A stretch of DNA of 64,000 nucleotides from the NCBI GenBank assembly GCA_964388485.1, contig CAYMAS010000001.1, positions 124,001 through 188,000 of the forward strand, given 5' to 3'. Both the position numbers and the translations under genes were made by a program. The notes below the pieces were generated by a model that did not search any database, was not told where the DNA came from, and was given only the letters and a program-made list of their open reading frames with translations. Within the stretch, counting starts at the first letter, position 1. Every line of letters begins with the position of its first letter. This DNA is from JBCDKH01 sp964388485 (GTDB lineage Bacteria > Planctomycetota > Phycisphaerae > Tepidisphaerales > Tepidisphaeraceae). This document shows positions 44,318 to 53,604 of this stretch, in pieces.

Positions 44318-45330
44318 GACGGCACCTCCGAAGCGTGTGCCTTGTCGACCGTTTCGATGAACAGATCTTCCAGCGACGGCCGAACCGGGCGAAAAGCCGC
44401 GATCGGCACGTTCGCCCGTCGCAGTCGGTCCAGCACGGCCAAGGCTTGATCGGTGTCGGTCGTCAAAAGCGACAAGGCAAAGTCGGGCGCCTGCTCGAGC
44501 TTGAGACCGGAATCAAGCTCGGCTTTACCGGCCTGCCACGTCACGCCAAGTGCCGCCGAAACGGCTTCGACATCGGGTTTGGCAGGAAATTCGATCAGGT
44601 AGCTGCCGCGACCCTCGGCCAGCTCGCGCGGCGTGCCGGCTTGAGCGACGCGGCCATCGACCATCACGGCACAGCGGTCGCAGACGAGTTCGAGTTCGCC
44701 AAGCAGGTGCGAGTTGATGAGCACGCACGTGCCGAGCTCGCGGCACTCGACGAGGACGTCGCGGATGAGCTTGCGGGCAATCGGATCCACGCCGTCAGTC
44801 GGCTCGTCGAGTATCAGCACGGCCGGCGGATGGTCGGGCGGACCCGCGGCAAGGGCTTGGGCGAGGCCGACACGTTGCCGCATGCCTTTGGAGTAGCCGC
44901 CAACGGCACGGTCGGCGGCATCGGTCAGCTCGACCCGGCCCAGCAGGTGCTCCGCCTGAAGCTTGGCCTCCTGTCGCGTGAGGCCTCCGAGGCCGCCGAA
45001 GAACTCGACCACCTGCCGGCCGGTGAGGTACTTGGGGAACTTCGCCTGCTCCGGCAGATACCCGACCTGCCGACGCACGCTTGCATCATGCCGCGGCTTA
45101 CCCAGCAGCGACACGTCTCCGCCGCTCGGCTTGACGAGGCCCAGAACGCTCTTGACGAGTGTGCTCTTGCCGGCACCGTTGGGCCCGAGGAGGCCGAAGA
45201 TCTCCCCCGGTCGAGCCGCGAGGGACACGCCGCGAAGTGCCTCGACGCCGCGTTTGCCAAAGAGCCGGCCCGGTAGCTTGCCGCCGAACGTCTTGCTGAG
45301 GTTGGTGACTTCGAGGCCGGCGGCGTTCAT
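44314..45330 (-). CDS. ABC transporter ATP-binding protein
   Basis: The 338-residue ATPase has Walker A GPNGAGKSTL, signature VGGYSKGMRQRV, Walker B AVLILDEPTDG and H-loop INSHL. An insertion GGKLPGRLFGKRGVEAL precedes the A-loop. The C-terminal domain is of ABC-2 exporter type (CcmA/NatA-like). It forms a two-gene unit with the downstream permease. The drug, polysaccharide or lipid cargo is not evident. Confidence 0.9.
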   Translation of the reverse strand: MNAAGLEVTNLSKTFGGKLPGRLFGKRGVEALRGVSLAARPGEIFGLLGPNGAGKSTLVKSVLGLVKPSGGDVSLLGKPRHDASVRRQVGYLPEQAKFPKYLTGRQVVEFFGGLGGLTRQEAKLQAEHLLGRVELTDAADRAVGGYSKGMRQRVGLAQALAAGPPDHPPAVLILDEPTDGVDPIARKLIRDVLVECRELGTCVLINSHLLGELELVCDRCAVMVDGRVAQAGTPRELAEGRGSYLIEFPAKPDVEAVSAALGVTWQAGKAELDSGLKLEQAPDFALSLLTTDTDQALAVLDRLRRANVPIAAFRPVRPSLEDLFIETVDKAHASEVPS

Positions 45331-45367
45331 GCGTCAGCGACCCTACGGGCAGGTGCCGATTATTGCA

Positions 45368-46546
45368 CTAATCGGCTGCAGCGACGGCGGGGCGGGCGAC
45401 GTCGCGCGTCTCGCGGTAGACGGGCGTCTTGCGGCCATTGCCGTTCGAATGGCCATTGCCATTGCCGTTCGAAAGGCCATTGCCATTGCCGTGATGGTGA
45501 CCGTTGCCGTTGACGAGTTGCGGCTGATTGCGCGTCGTTTGCCGCGGCTGTGTGACCACGGTCGGAGCGGGCGTCTTGCCGCCGTAGATTCGCTTGCGGG
45601 CGAGGTAGAGCAACTCCTCGGTGATCCGCCGCTGCCGGGCCATCATGTCGGCGAGCAGGGCCATCACCGCGACGATGAAGCTCAGCGTCATGAACCCGCC
45701 GCCGATGGTGATGAGGCTCGTGTAGGGCGTCGTCTTGAGCGGATTGAGGTAGAGGTAGTTGACCGTCACCACCAGCAATGGAATCAGCCCCAGCACCGCC
45801 AGCCCCGCCGCAAGGAGGCCGAAGAAACTCAGGGGTCGGATGTCCCGCATCGCCCGCAGGATGATCGGGAACGTGTTGGCCGCGTACTTCCAAACGTTGC
45901 CTGCGACGCGACTCTCGCCATGCTCGCGAATGCCCTGCACTGCCAGCGGCACCTCCAGGATACGGAGGTTCTTGCTGAACAGGTCGATGAAACACTCCTG
46001 CGTGTACGTGTACTTGCCGAACAACGTCAGCCGATAGAACGCCTCACGATTGAATGCACGGAAGCCGCATGAAACGTCGGTGAAGCGTTGCCCGCCGCCG
46101 CAGGCGAAGTTGACGATCTTGACGACCGCGTGGTTGCCCCAGAGCTTCACCTTCGGCATCGTTGGTTTCGGGGCGAGCTGCGGGTTCTTGAACCGCGTGC
46201 ACGTCACGAAATCGGCCGCATCGTCGACGAGCGGCTTGACGAGCTGTGCGATGTCCGCCGGGTCGAACTGGCCGTCGCCGTCGATGTTGACGAGGAAGTC
46301 GGCCCCGCGTCGCATCGCCTCGTCCACACCGACCTGGAACACCTTGCTCAATCCGGGCCGTGCATGCACCGTCACGACGTCAGCCCCCGCAGCTCGGGCT
46401 TCGGCAGCGGTGCCATCGGTGCTGCCATCGTCGAGGACAACGACGTCGATCGTGTCGATGCCTTCAATGCGATCCGGCACGTCCTCGATGACGCGGCGGA
46501 TCGTCCGCTCTTCGTCTTGAGCCGGAACCGTGACGACGAGCTTCAT
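45368..46546 (-). CDS. GT2 glycosyltransferase (dolichyl/polyprenyl-P type) with Asn-Gly tail
   Basis: The 392-residue protein begins MKLVVTVPAQDEERTIRRVI and has VVVLDDGSTDGT and DFLVNIDGDGQFDP (DxD). FRAFNREAFYRLTLFGKYTYTQE and two C-terminal helices (FFGLLAAGLAVLGLIPLLV, FIVAVMALLADMMA) are as in DPM-like enzymes anchored in the membrane. It then ends in an Asn/Gly/His repeat tail near residues 345-371 (VNGNGHHHGNGNG, SNGNGNGHSNGN). The tail is a low-complexity, DNA-repeat-encoded extension not seen in the family. ATG at 46546. Confidence 0.85.
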   Translation of the reverse strand: MKLVVTVPAQDEERTIRRVIEDVPDRIEGIDTIDVVVLDDGSTDGTAAEARAAGADVVTVHARPGLSKVFQVGVDEAMRRGADFLVNIDGDGQFDPADIAQLVKPLVDDAADFVTCTRFKNPQLAPKPTMPKVKLWGNHAVVKIVNFACGGGQRFTDVSCGFRAFNREAFYRLTLFGKYTYTQECFIDLFSKNLRILEVPLAVQGIREHGESRVAGNVWKYAANTFPIILRAMRDIRPLSFFGLLAAGLAVLGLIPLLVVTVNYLYLNPLKTTPYTSLITIGGGFMTLSFIVAVMALLADMMARQRRITEELLYLARKRIYGGKTPAPTVVTQPRQTTRNQPQLVNGNGHHHGNGNGLSNGNGNGHSNGNGRKTPVYRETRDVARPAVAAAD

Positions 46547-46682
46547 CGAGTGTCTGTGGGTCAAAAGTCGCCGAGGCTAAGGCGGGGCGTCGTCGGGGAA
46601 GACGACGAGGCGGGAGGTGACGCGGTCCGGATGCTAGCGACGTCAGGCGATGCGAACAACGCCAGACCCTTCAGGCGACGCT

Positions 46683-47483
46683 TTACCGAGCGGCATCACC
46701 TTCGACGGCCTCCGGCGACGTGCGGGTGATGGCTCGAAGCACCTCGCGCATCAGCGTCGGCATCTCGTCGGCATACAGCGTCAGGCCGCCGTTGGCTTGG
46801 AGCGTCAGCTCGTAGACCCGGCCCGGCTCGAAGATGCCGTACACCTCCTGGCCGTACGCGACCTTCACGCCTCGCGTCTCCGCCAGATCCGGATCGGTCG
46901 CGATCAACCAGAAGTCCTGCCACAACGCCGCCTCGAACGCCGCCTTGCCCGCCGGGGCGACGAGCGCGTCCGGCGTCTGGCGATAAGGTCGGGGAACCTG
47001 ACCTTCGGGATCGATTCGCTGCCCCTCCTCCGGCGATGTCGCTGAGCCGTAGATGCGGTCCCACAGGACGATGCTCTTGCCCGTCAGCGTGTTGCCACGG
47101 GCCACGTCCTCTTCGTTGAAGCGGATGACGAGCCCGCCGACATGCACCTGCTCGCCGAGCACCGTGAACTCCCGTGCGGGCATCTCCTCGCCGTCAGGGC
47201 CGACCTCGAAGAAGAGCAGCGTCGTCTGCGACACGCCTTCGGCAGTCTGCGTCTGCTCTGTGACCACGATGCGAGCGGCCCTTTCCTCGAGAGTGAGCCG
47301 GCTTGCGACGTCCTGTAGGAACTCGATCTCCTGCTCCTTTTGGACCAACTCCGCCGCCTGCTCGGCGATGATCTGCTCCTGCTCCGTCTCCTGCTCGTGC
47401 CACCAGTAGGCCCCGCCTCCCGCGGCACCGGCGGCGGCGACGAGGGCCAGCAGCTTGAACGTGGAGGCGGACTTGGCGGGCAT
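46683..47483 (-). CDS. Membrane-anchored protein with coiled coil, unknown
   Basis: The 266-residue protein has one N-terminal helix (FKLLALVAAAGAAGGGAYWW), then a coiled coil (QEQIIAEQAAELVQKEQEIE) and a periplasmic beta-rich domain (VGGLVIRFNEEDVARG, SIVLWDRIYGSA). It is the first of three consecutive minus-strand genes coding for anchored or exported proteins of unknown function. No recognised domain. Its 5' end is 45 bases downstream of the next gene. Confidence 0.68.
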   Translation of the reverse strand: MPAKSASTFKLLALVAAAGAAGGGAYWWHEQETEQEQIIAEQAAELVQKEQEIEFLQDVASRLTLEERAARIVVTEQTQTAEGVSQTTLLFFEVGPDGEEMPAREFTVLGEQVHVGGLVIRFNEEDVARGNTLTGKSIVLWDRIYGSATSPEEGQRIDPEGQVPRPYRQTPDALVAPAGKAAFEAALWQDFWLIATDPDLAETRGVKVAYGQEVYGIFEPGRVYELTLQANGGLTLYADEMPTLMREVLRAITRTSPEAVEGDAAR

Positions 47484-47528
47484 GACGACTTTAAGTCTAT
47501 CGGACGTGACACCAGCCTCGCGACAAAC

Positions 47529-49043
47529 CTAACTCAGGTCCTCCGGAAACGCCGCCGCCACAGCCTCGCGGGTCGTTGGGACGATGCGGATCGCCTGCGA
47601 CGGCGTGCTGCTGCCGAGCCAGCGGAAGGTCTTGGCGTCGATGAAGTGCTTCGTCACGTCGCCCGCGTAGCCGAGGCGGCTTTCGACCACAATGGCCTCC
47701 CGCTCGCCGCCGACGGGCACCTTGACCACCTCCGCCGGCAGCACGTCGAGGTAGCGCGTGTAGACCTGCCGCTCCTCAGGCACGTAGCTGGCGACCATGT
47801 AGTTCTTGCTACCCCACGTCGCTAGCAGTCGCGGCAACAGGTGATCAACCGCCTTGGGCACGTAGAACGGCGACAAATCCCGCTCCAAGGGCTCGCCAAC
47901 CACTTCGCCGTCGAGCGTGAAGGTCACCTCAAGCCGGCCTTGCTGCTTGTAGGAGAAGGTCGGCTCCGACCCGAGGCCCGGCCCGCGGCTGATGTCGGGT
48001 CCACGCACCGGCACTCGCCGCGATCGCATCTGCCCAATGACCAACGCGTAGCTGCCGTCGTCCGCCTCCTCGGCCTCGTCGGCCTCCTCGGCCGGCGGGC
48101 GGATGAGCGTCATCTCGCGGAAGTCTTCGATGTCCAACTCGCGAGAGGCATAGCTCCACGATGCCCGGTTCAACGTGCCACCGTCCTCGCCGGCATCGGG
48201 AATCCGCAGGCGAATCCCGACGCGTACGCCTTCGGCCAGAAGCGGGTCGAGCGCGGGCGAGCGTTCATCAAACGCCTGAAACGGCTGATCCGGCACCTCG
48301 TCCGCCGGCTCCTCGATCATCCGTGCGAACCCGATCGGCATGCCCTGACGCTCGACAAGGCACCACGTCTCGCCGTGCGCTGCCGTCGCGAGGCGGCCGC
48401 GTTGGTTGAGGCCGATGAAGAAGGCCCGTGTCGCTTCGAGCCGCTGGTCCTGCTCGGCAATCAGTGCTGCCTGGTCGATCATCTCGATCGAGTTGAAGGC
48501 CTCGTTGAACGTCGCGACCATCCGCCGGACGTCGGGATCGTCGGCAAGCTGCTCCTGCGGCACCGCCGGTGCCGGGCCGACGAGGCTCATGCGGAAGTAA
48601 AGCTCGTCGCTTGATCGAACAAGAGCCTCCTGCCGAAGCAGCGAGGCGGGGCCGGCGTTGTAGCGGATGGCAAAGACGCCCGCGTCCGCATCGGCCAGCG
48701 GAGCGAGGTCCATGCGGATCAACTCGCCGCCGACGGCCCGTTGCAGCTCTTCAGCGACGCCTTCGAGCATCCCGATCTGCCGGCCACCCTCGGGCAGATC
48801 CCGACTTTCCAGCGGCATCGGCTGGGTCAGCTCGACGCGTCGAAGTTCAAATCGCCAGTCATCTTCAGGCACCGTAACGACGGCGAGCACCTTCGGATCC
48901 TCCGGCTGCCGATCGCTGCCGCGGACAAGGGTCTCGCCCTCGGGCATCGTGACCTTGATGCCTTGCTCGATGCTGCTGTAGTCGTTCGCCTCAGCGGGCC
49001 AGGCGATGAGGAGGATCGACAGGAGAATCAGGAGACGCTGCAC
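47529..49043 (-). CDS. Exported protein of unknown function
   Basis: The 504-residue protein has a signal peptide (LLILLSILLIAWPAEA) and no further helix. It is rich in acidic residues, with a Glu-rich insert (EEADEAEEADDG) near residue 330. Motifs such as YKQQGRLEVTFTLDGE and RLGYAGDVTKHF suggest beta structure. No family is recognised. It lies between the coiled-coil anchor protein and a second anchored protein on the same strand, so the three may work together in the envelope; that is inference from position only. Confidence 0.66.
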   Translation of the reverse strand: MQRLLILLSILLIAWPAEANDYSSIEQGIKVTMPEGETLVRGSDRQPEDPKVLAVVTVPEDDWRFELRRVELTQPMPLESRDLPEGGRQIGMLEGVAEELQRAVGGELIRMDLAPLADADAGVFAIRYNAGPASLLRQEALVRSSDELYFRMSLVGPAPAVPQEQLADDPDVRRMVATFNEAFNSIEMIDQAALIAEQDQRLEATRAFFIGLNQRGRLATAAHGETWCLVERQGMPIGFARMIEEPADEVPDQPFQAFDERSPALDPLLAEGVRVGIRLRIPDAGEDGGTLNRASWSYASRELDIEDFREMTLIRPPAEEADEAEEADDGSYALVIGQMRSRRVPVRGPDISRGPGLGSEPTFSYKQQGRLEVTFTLDGEVVGEPLERDLSPFYVPKAVDHLLPRLLATWGSKNYMVASYVPEERQVYTRYLDVLPAEVVKVPVGGEREAIVVESRLGYAGDVTKHFIDAKTFRWLGSSTPSQAIRIVPTTREAVAAAFPEDLS

Positions 49044-49115
49044 GAGGTGTTTTACGCCGCACCGCGAACCAAGGTGCAGCTTAACTCGGGTTCCGAGCGT
49101 TTGCGATCCGGCGAG

Positions 49116-49727
49116 CTATTGCGTGACCTTCATCGTCTCGGCGACCGCTCGCACGATCTGCGCGTCGCGGCCGTCCCAGTCGCCGCTGCGTTGGATGTAG
49201 ACCATGAGCAGCGACCCGTCCTCCGCGACGCCGGCGACGACGGTGCGGTAGAGCAGGATCGGCGTTCGCATCGTCCCCATGATCCCGCCACCTCGCAGGG
49301 CGTAGCCGAAGGTCGCAATCAGCCCCGACTCGCCGCCGATGGTGGCGGGGCGGGCACCGTCGATCGTCACCACGCGGGTGCCGTCCAGGTCCAGCGATAC
49401 CTCCGACTGTGACGCCAACTGCAGCACGCTCGATGCCGACGCCGCCTCACCGCCGGGCAGACGGGCGATGATCATCTCCGCATCGTCGCTCCGGAGCACA
49501 ATCGGGTACGCGTACTGCCGATCCCGCTCCCACGATTCAGGCACCCGCACGCTCAGGCCCTCGACCACGATCGGCTCGTCGCTCAACTGGCTGACAACGG
49601 ATCGCTCGACAAGCACCGCGTAAAACAGCACCAGGCCGAGGGTCACGAAGAGGATCCCGACGAGCACGAGCAGCCGCTTCGTGGCGGGATCGGCATCGGC
49701 CCGTGGCTGGTGCATCGTGAACGACAC
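49116..49727 (-). CDS. Single-pass membrane protein, unknown
   Basis: The 203-residue protein has a short cytoplasmic head, one transmembrane helix (RLLVLVGILFVTLGLVLFYAVLV) and an extracytoplasmic domain with strands such as IVVEGLSVRVPESWER. That domain resembles small uncharacterised envelope domains that handle physical or redox stress, but without motif support. Translation may start at 49727 or four codons later. The DNA ligase gene diverges from it 22 bases away. Confidence 0.62.
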   Translation of the reverse strand: MSFTMHQPRADADPATKRLLVLVGILFVTLGLVLFYAVLVERSVVSQLSDEPIVVEGLSVRVPESWERDRQYAYPIVLRSDDAEMIIARLPGGEAASASSVLQLASQSEVSLDLDGTRVVTIDGARPATIGGESGLIATFGYALRGGGIMGTMRTPILLYRTVVAGVAEDGSLLMVYIQRSGDWDGRDAQIVRAVAETMKVTQ

Positions 49728-49749
49728 GAGTCGAGTCTACCGTGCTCGT

Positions 49750-51486
49750 ATGGCGGACCATTCCGTACAGGCCTTCGCCGCCGCCAATGACGCTGCTGCG
49801 GCGACAACGAAGAAGCTGGAGAAGTCGACGATTCTGGCGACGTACTTCAAGAGCGTGCCGGACGAACATCTCGCCGACGCCGTCCGGTTCGCTGGCGGCA
49901 AGGCATTCGGAGCGACGGACGACCGCGTCCTCGGCATCAGCTCCGCTGCCTTTCGCGACGTGATCGTCGAGATGTACGACGTCACGCCAGACGACTGGCG
50001 GGCCCGCGTCGTCAAGAACGGCGAGACGGGCGAAGGTCTGGCGTCACTCTGGAAGGACAAGGGCCCGCCCGAAACTGGCGAGGAAACGCTAACGCTGGGC
50101 GATCTTCGCGAAGCCTTCGACGCCTTCGCGACCGTCACGCAGAACCAGACGAAGCGGGACTTGCTCCGCGACCTGCTCGTCCGGTGCACCGAGCCGCGGA
50201 CGGTTGCTTACGTCGGCAAAATCATCGGCGGTGACCTGCGAAGCGGGGCACGCGAAGGTGTTCTGCAGGCGGCGGTGGCCGAGGCGTTCGAGGCGGAGGC
50301 GAACAAGGTCCGCCGCGCGACGCTCCTCGTCGGCGACCTGGGCGACATCGCGATGCTGGCCAAGGCGCATCGGCTCAACGAGGCCAGGTTTCGGCTGTTC
50401 CATCCAATCGGGTTCATGCTCGCCACGCCGCAGGAAACGCCCGACGACGCCGCCGCGACCATCGCCAAGAGCGAGCGGACCTGGACGGCCGAGCACAAGC
50501 TCGACGGCGTTCGGGCGCAAATCCACAAGACCGGCGTCGGCGACCTGGCCCGCGTCTCGATCTACAGCCGCACGCTCGACCGCGTCGACGCCGCCTGGCC
50601 CGATGTGGTCGAACAAGTCCGCCAAATTCCCGGCAGCTGGTTGCTCGACGGCGAGATCGTCGCCGACAATGGCCAGGGCGGCATCGGCCCGTTCGCCAAC
50701 GTCCAACGTCGGCTCGGCCGGGACGATCCGCCGGCGTCGATCCTCCGGCAGTTTCCGGCGAAGTTCGTGCCGTTCGACCTGCTGTACCGCGACGACCGCG
50801 TGCTGATCGACGAGCCGACGGACCTGCGTCGCCGCGAGATGCTCGACCTCCTCGCCGCCAGCACGACGGAGCCGCTGGATGCGACGGAAGTCACCGACGT
50901 CGCCTCCATCGATGCCGCTTTTGCGGCGAGTCGCGAAGCACGGAACGAAGGGCTCATCCTCAAGGATCCGATTTCGCCCTACCTGCCGGGTCGCCGCGGG
51001 CGTGGCTGGCTCAAGCTCAAGACGCACCTGCCGACGCTCGACGTCGTCGTCGTCGCCGCCGAATATGGCCACGGCAAGCGACGCGACTCGCTCAGCGACT
51101 ACACCTTCGCCGTCTGGACCAGCGACCCTGCCGAAGACGGCCGACTCGTCGTTATCGGCAAAGTCTTCAGCGGCGTGACCGATGAGGAGATCGCCCAGCT
51201 CACGGAGCACTTCCTCGCCACGCAGACGAATCAGCGTGGCAAAGTCTTCGACGTCAAGCCGACGACCGTCTTCGAAGTCGCCTTCGACGCCATTCAGGAA
51301 TCGCAGCGTCACGAAGGCGGCTTCGCCCTGCGGTTCCCGCGAATCAAGCGAATTCGCCACGACCGCTCACCCGAATCCGCCGACCGCATCAGCCGGGTGC
51401 GCGAGATCTTCGAGCACGAGCAGAACTTCAATCGCGTCGCCCCCGCCAAGGCTGCGAGTCCGCAGTTGACGCTGTTCGGCGAGTGA
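49750..51486 (+). CDS. lig: ATP-dependent DNA ligase, archaeal/eukaryotic type
   Basis: The 578-residue enzyme has an N-terminal DNA-binding domain (FAAANDAAAATTKKLEKSTILATYF) and the adenylation domain with motif I EHKLDGVR, Lys250 being the adenylated residue. Motif III is SWLLDGEI, motif IV ARNEGLILKDP, motif V WLKLK, and an OB-fold follows (VVVVAAEYGHGKR). The chain ends EVAFDAIQESQRHEGGFALRFPRIKRIRHD. It resembles archaeal LigI-like ligases rather than NAD-dependent LigA. Bacteria with such a gene usually also have ligA; ligA is not seen here. Role: replication backup or repair. Confidence 0.92.
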   Translation: MADHSVQAFAAANDAAAATTKKLEKSTILATYFKSVPDEHLADAVRFAGGKAFGATDDRVLGISSAAFRDVIVEMYDVTPDDWRARVVKNGETGEGLASLWKDKGPPETGEETLTLGDLREAFDAFATVTQNQTKRDLLRDLLVRCTEPRTVAYVGKIIGGDLRSGAREGVLQAAVAEAFEAEANKVRRATLLVGDLGDIAMLAKAHRLNEARFRLFHPIGFMLATPQETPDDAAATIAKSERTWTAEHKLDGVRAQIHKTGVGDLARVSIYSRTLDRVDAAWPDVVEQVRQIPGSWLLDGEIVADNGQGGIGPFANVQRRLGRDDPPASILRQFPAKFVPFDLLYRDDRVLIDEPTDLRRREMLDLLAASTTEPLDATEVTDVASIDAAFAASREARNEGLILKDPISPYLPGRRGRGWLKLKTHLPTLDVVVVAAEYGHGKRRDSLSDYTFAVWTSDPAEDGRLVVIGKVFSGVTDEEIAQLTEHFLATQTNQRGKVFDVKPTTVFEVAFDAIQESQRHEGGFALRFPRIKRIRHDRSPESADRISRVREIFEHEQNFNRVAPAKAASPQLTLFGE

Positions 51487-51517
51487 GATGACGATGTGCC
51501 GAAACCTGACCCGCGGC

Positions 51518-52069
51518 TCAATCTTCCTTTGCTGAACTCTTGATGATTTCGGCGCTGCTGCTGGCGAGGATGCCCAGGACGAGGTAGCCGACGAAGGCCT
51601 GGAGACAGGCCATGATTTTGGCGGCGCCCTTGGGTTGGTAGTCGCCGTAGCCGAGGGTGGTGAAGGTGACGACGCTGTAGTAGGCGGTGTCGGCGTAGCT
51701 GCGGGTTTCGACGGGTCCGCCACTGCCGGAGGCGTCTTCGATGCCGATGGTGCGGTAGATGGCGGCGAACGCGGCGATCAGCAGCAGGACGTTGACCAGG
51801 GACAGCAGGAGCTCTCGCCAGAAGTGGTCGTTGCCGGCGAAGAGCATGCGGAGCCGGTCGATCAGCAGGTAGACGAACGCCCCGGCGAAGAGGAAGCCGA
51901 AGACGCAGGTGATGACCTCCCGCCAGATGCCGCCCGGCAGGAAGGTGCTGGTGCCGACGAACAACCCGCCGGTGCCGAGGAAGATGACAATTGCCATGAC
52001 GCCGCCCGCGGCCGCCGTCTTGCCGCCGGCGTCTGCCGCTTTCCCGATCGTGCTTCGTTCGTCGCTCAT
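51518..52069 (-). CDS. Two-helix potassium channel
   Basis: The 183-residue protein has hydrophobic helices near 23-33, 52-71 and 87-105 and the pore loop AYYSVVTFTTLGYGDYQP at residues 130-146. TTLGYGD is the K+ selectivity-filter variant of TVGYGD. A last helix (FVGYLVLGILASSSAEII) lines the pore. There is no regulatory RCK/TrkA-N domain, so gating is unclear. It probably assembles as a tetramer. ATG at 52069; the open frame upstream is not protein-like. It diverges from the DUF2254 gene by 84 bases. Confidence 0.85.
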   Translation of the reverse strand: MSDERSTIGKAADAGGKTAAAGGVMAIVIFLGTGGLFVGTSTFLPGGIWREVITCVFGFLFAGAFVYLLIDRLRMLFAGNDHFWRELLLSLVNVLLLIAAFAAIYRTIGIEDASGSGGPVETRSYADTAYYSVVTFTTLGYGDYQPKGAAKIMACLQAFVGYLVLGILASSSAEIIKSSAKED

Positions 52070-52153
52070 GACCCGAACCCTCCTCGCACGGGCGCTTGCC
52101 GTCAAGGTGCGGGTCACTTTCGGGGGCCAGGTTGCTCCACCTACGCTGCTCCC

Positions 52154-53548
52154 GTGCTCGGCTCTCGCTCGTTCGTCGATTGGATCAAAGGCGACTGGTC
52201 GGGCGGCCAGGTGCCGAGCATCGTCCGACTTTGGGTCGAGCGACTGCGTGACAGCTTCTGGTTCGTGCCGTCGCTCTTCGTCGCCGCCGCGGTCGTCGCC
52301 GGTCTGCTGACGCCGGTCATCGACCGTTGGGTCAGCACCGACGGTCCGGACGGCCCGAGTTCGCCCTTCTTCTTTGCCTTCAACGCCGGTGCCGGCGGGG
52401 CGCGGGCGATGCTCGGGGCGATCGCCGGCAGCAGCATCAGCGTCGCCGCCACGGTCTTTTCGATCACGCTGGCCACCCTCGCCCTCACCAGCGGCCAGTT
52501 CGGCCCGCGACTGCTTCGCACCTTCGTCTCCGATCGTGGCATCCAGGTGTCGATGGGCACCTTCCTCGCCGCCTTCGTCTACCCGCTGCTGCTGCTTCGC
52601 ACCGTCCGAACCGCCGCCGAAGACGGCTTCGGCTTCGTGCCGAACCTCGGCGTCACGCTTTCCATCCTGCTGGGCTTGGCGTCCGTCGGCGTGCTGATCT
52701 ACTTCGTCCACCACCTCGCCGTGCTCATCCGAGCCCCCAAGGTCATCGAGATGGTCGGCATCGAGCTCGACGATGCCATCGACACCAACATCGACCGGGA
52801 ACCCGTCGGCGTTACCGAAGAACGCCAGCTTCCCGAAGCACCCGGCCGCGAGTCACGCAGCATTGTCAGTCGAGCCGGTCGCGCCGGCTACGTCGCGTTC
52901 ATCGACTACGACAGCCTCATCAGTGTGGCCGACGATCACGAGGCGTTGCTGTGGACCGTCGTCAGGCCCGGCGACTTCGTCTTCGAGCAGACGCCGCTCG
53001 TCGTTTGCCAGCAAATGGAGGAGGGCGACTTCGGCGAAGACGAGCGGAAACAGATCGCCAACGCCGTCCGCATCGGCAACCGGCGAACGCTCTCGGGCGA
53101 CGTGTCGTTCGGCGTGAACCAGCTCACGGAAATCGCCCAGCGTGCGCTGAGCCCCGGCATCAACGACCCCTTTACCGCCTGCAACTGCATCGAGCGGCTC
53201 GGAGCATCGCTCAGTCGCGCCGGCGGACGGGCCATGCCGCAACGCGTGGGTAAGGATCTGCACGGAAAGCTGCGCGTGGTCCTGCAGCAGCCGACGTGGC
53301 AGGACCTCATCGAGACCGCCTTCGATCCGATTCGTCGCTACGGCCGGGGCGATGCAGAGGTGATGAAGACGCTCCTGGACACGCTGAGGCGTCTCCTCGA
53401 CGCTTGCCCGCCCCATCGGCACGAGACCTTGAAAACCCAAGCCGACGCCGCCTTGGCAGCGTGCGAATCAGGCGACCTCGATCAGCGGGACGTCAGCATC
53501 GTCCGGCACGCACACGAACGCTTCAGGGAACGCCTCGGCGATTGCTGA
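52154..53548 (+). CDS. DUF2254 membrane protein
   Basis: The 464-residue protein (GTG start) has four N-terminal helices (FWFVPSLFVAAAVVAGLL, AMLGAIAGSSISVAATVFSI, GTFLAAFVYPLLLLRTV, VTLSILLGLASVGVLIYFV) and a soluble C-terminal half with GRAGYVAFIDYDSL, VRPGDFVFEQTPLVV and LSPGINDPFTACNCIERL. The last motif is diagnostic of DUF2254. Function unknown; suggested as a channel or transporter with a cytoplasmic regulatory domain. Confidence 0.87.
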   Translation: MLGSRSFVDWIKGDWSGGQVPSIVRLWVERLRDSFWFVPSLFVAAAVVAGLLTPVIDRWVSTDGPDGPSSPFFFAFNAGAGGARAMLGAIAGSSISVAATVFSITLATLALTSGQFGPRLLRTFVSDRGIQVSMGTFLAAFVYPLLLLRTVRTAAEDGFGFVPNLGVTLSILLGLASVGVLIYFVHHLAVLIRAPKVIEMVGIELDDAIDTNIDREPVGVTEERQLPEAPGRESRSIVSRAGRAGYVAFIDYDSLISVADDHEALLWTVVRPGDFVFEQTPLVVCQQMEEGDFGEDERKQIANAVRIGNRRTLSGDVSFGVNQLTEIAQRALSPGINDPFTACNCIERLGASLSRAGGRAMPQRVGKDLHGKLRVVLQQPTWQDLIETAFDPIRRYGRGDAEVMKTLLDTLRRLLDACPPHRHETLKTQADAALAACESGDLDQRDVSIVRHAHERFRERLGDC

Positions 53549-53604
53549 ACGCGTTGCAAACGATGCCATGGGGCGAGCGTTGCGTCGAAGGGCTTCAATT
53601 CGCC

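Noticed and set aside
52070..52714. Upstream extension of the K+ channel frame
   Set aside because: It is antisense to the first part of the DUF2254 gene and is not hydrophobic or conserved-looking.
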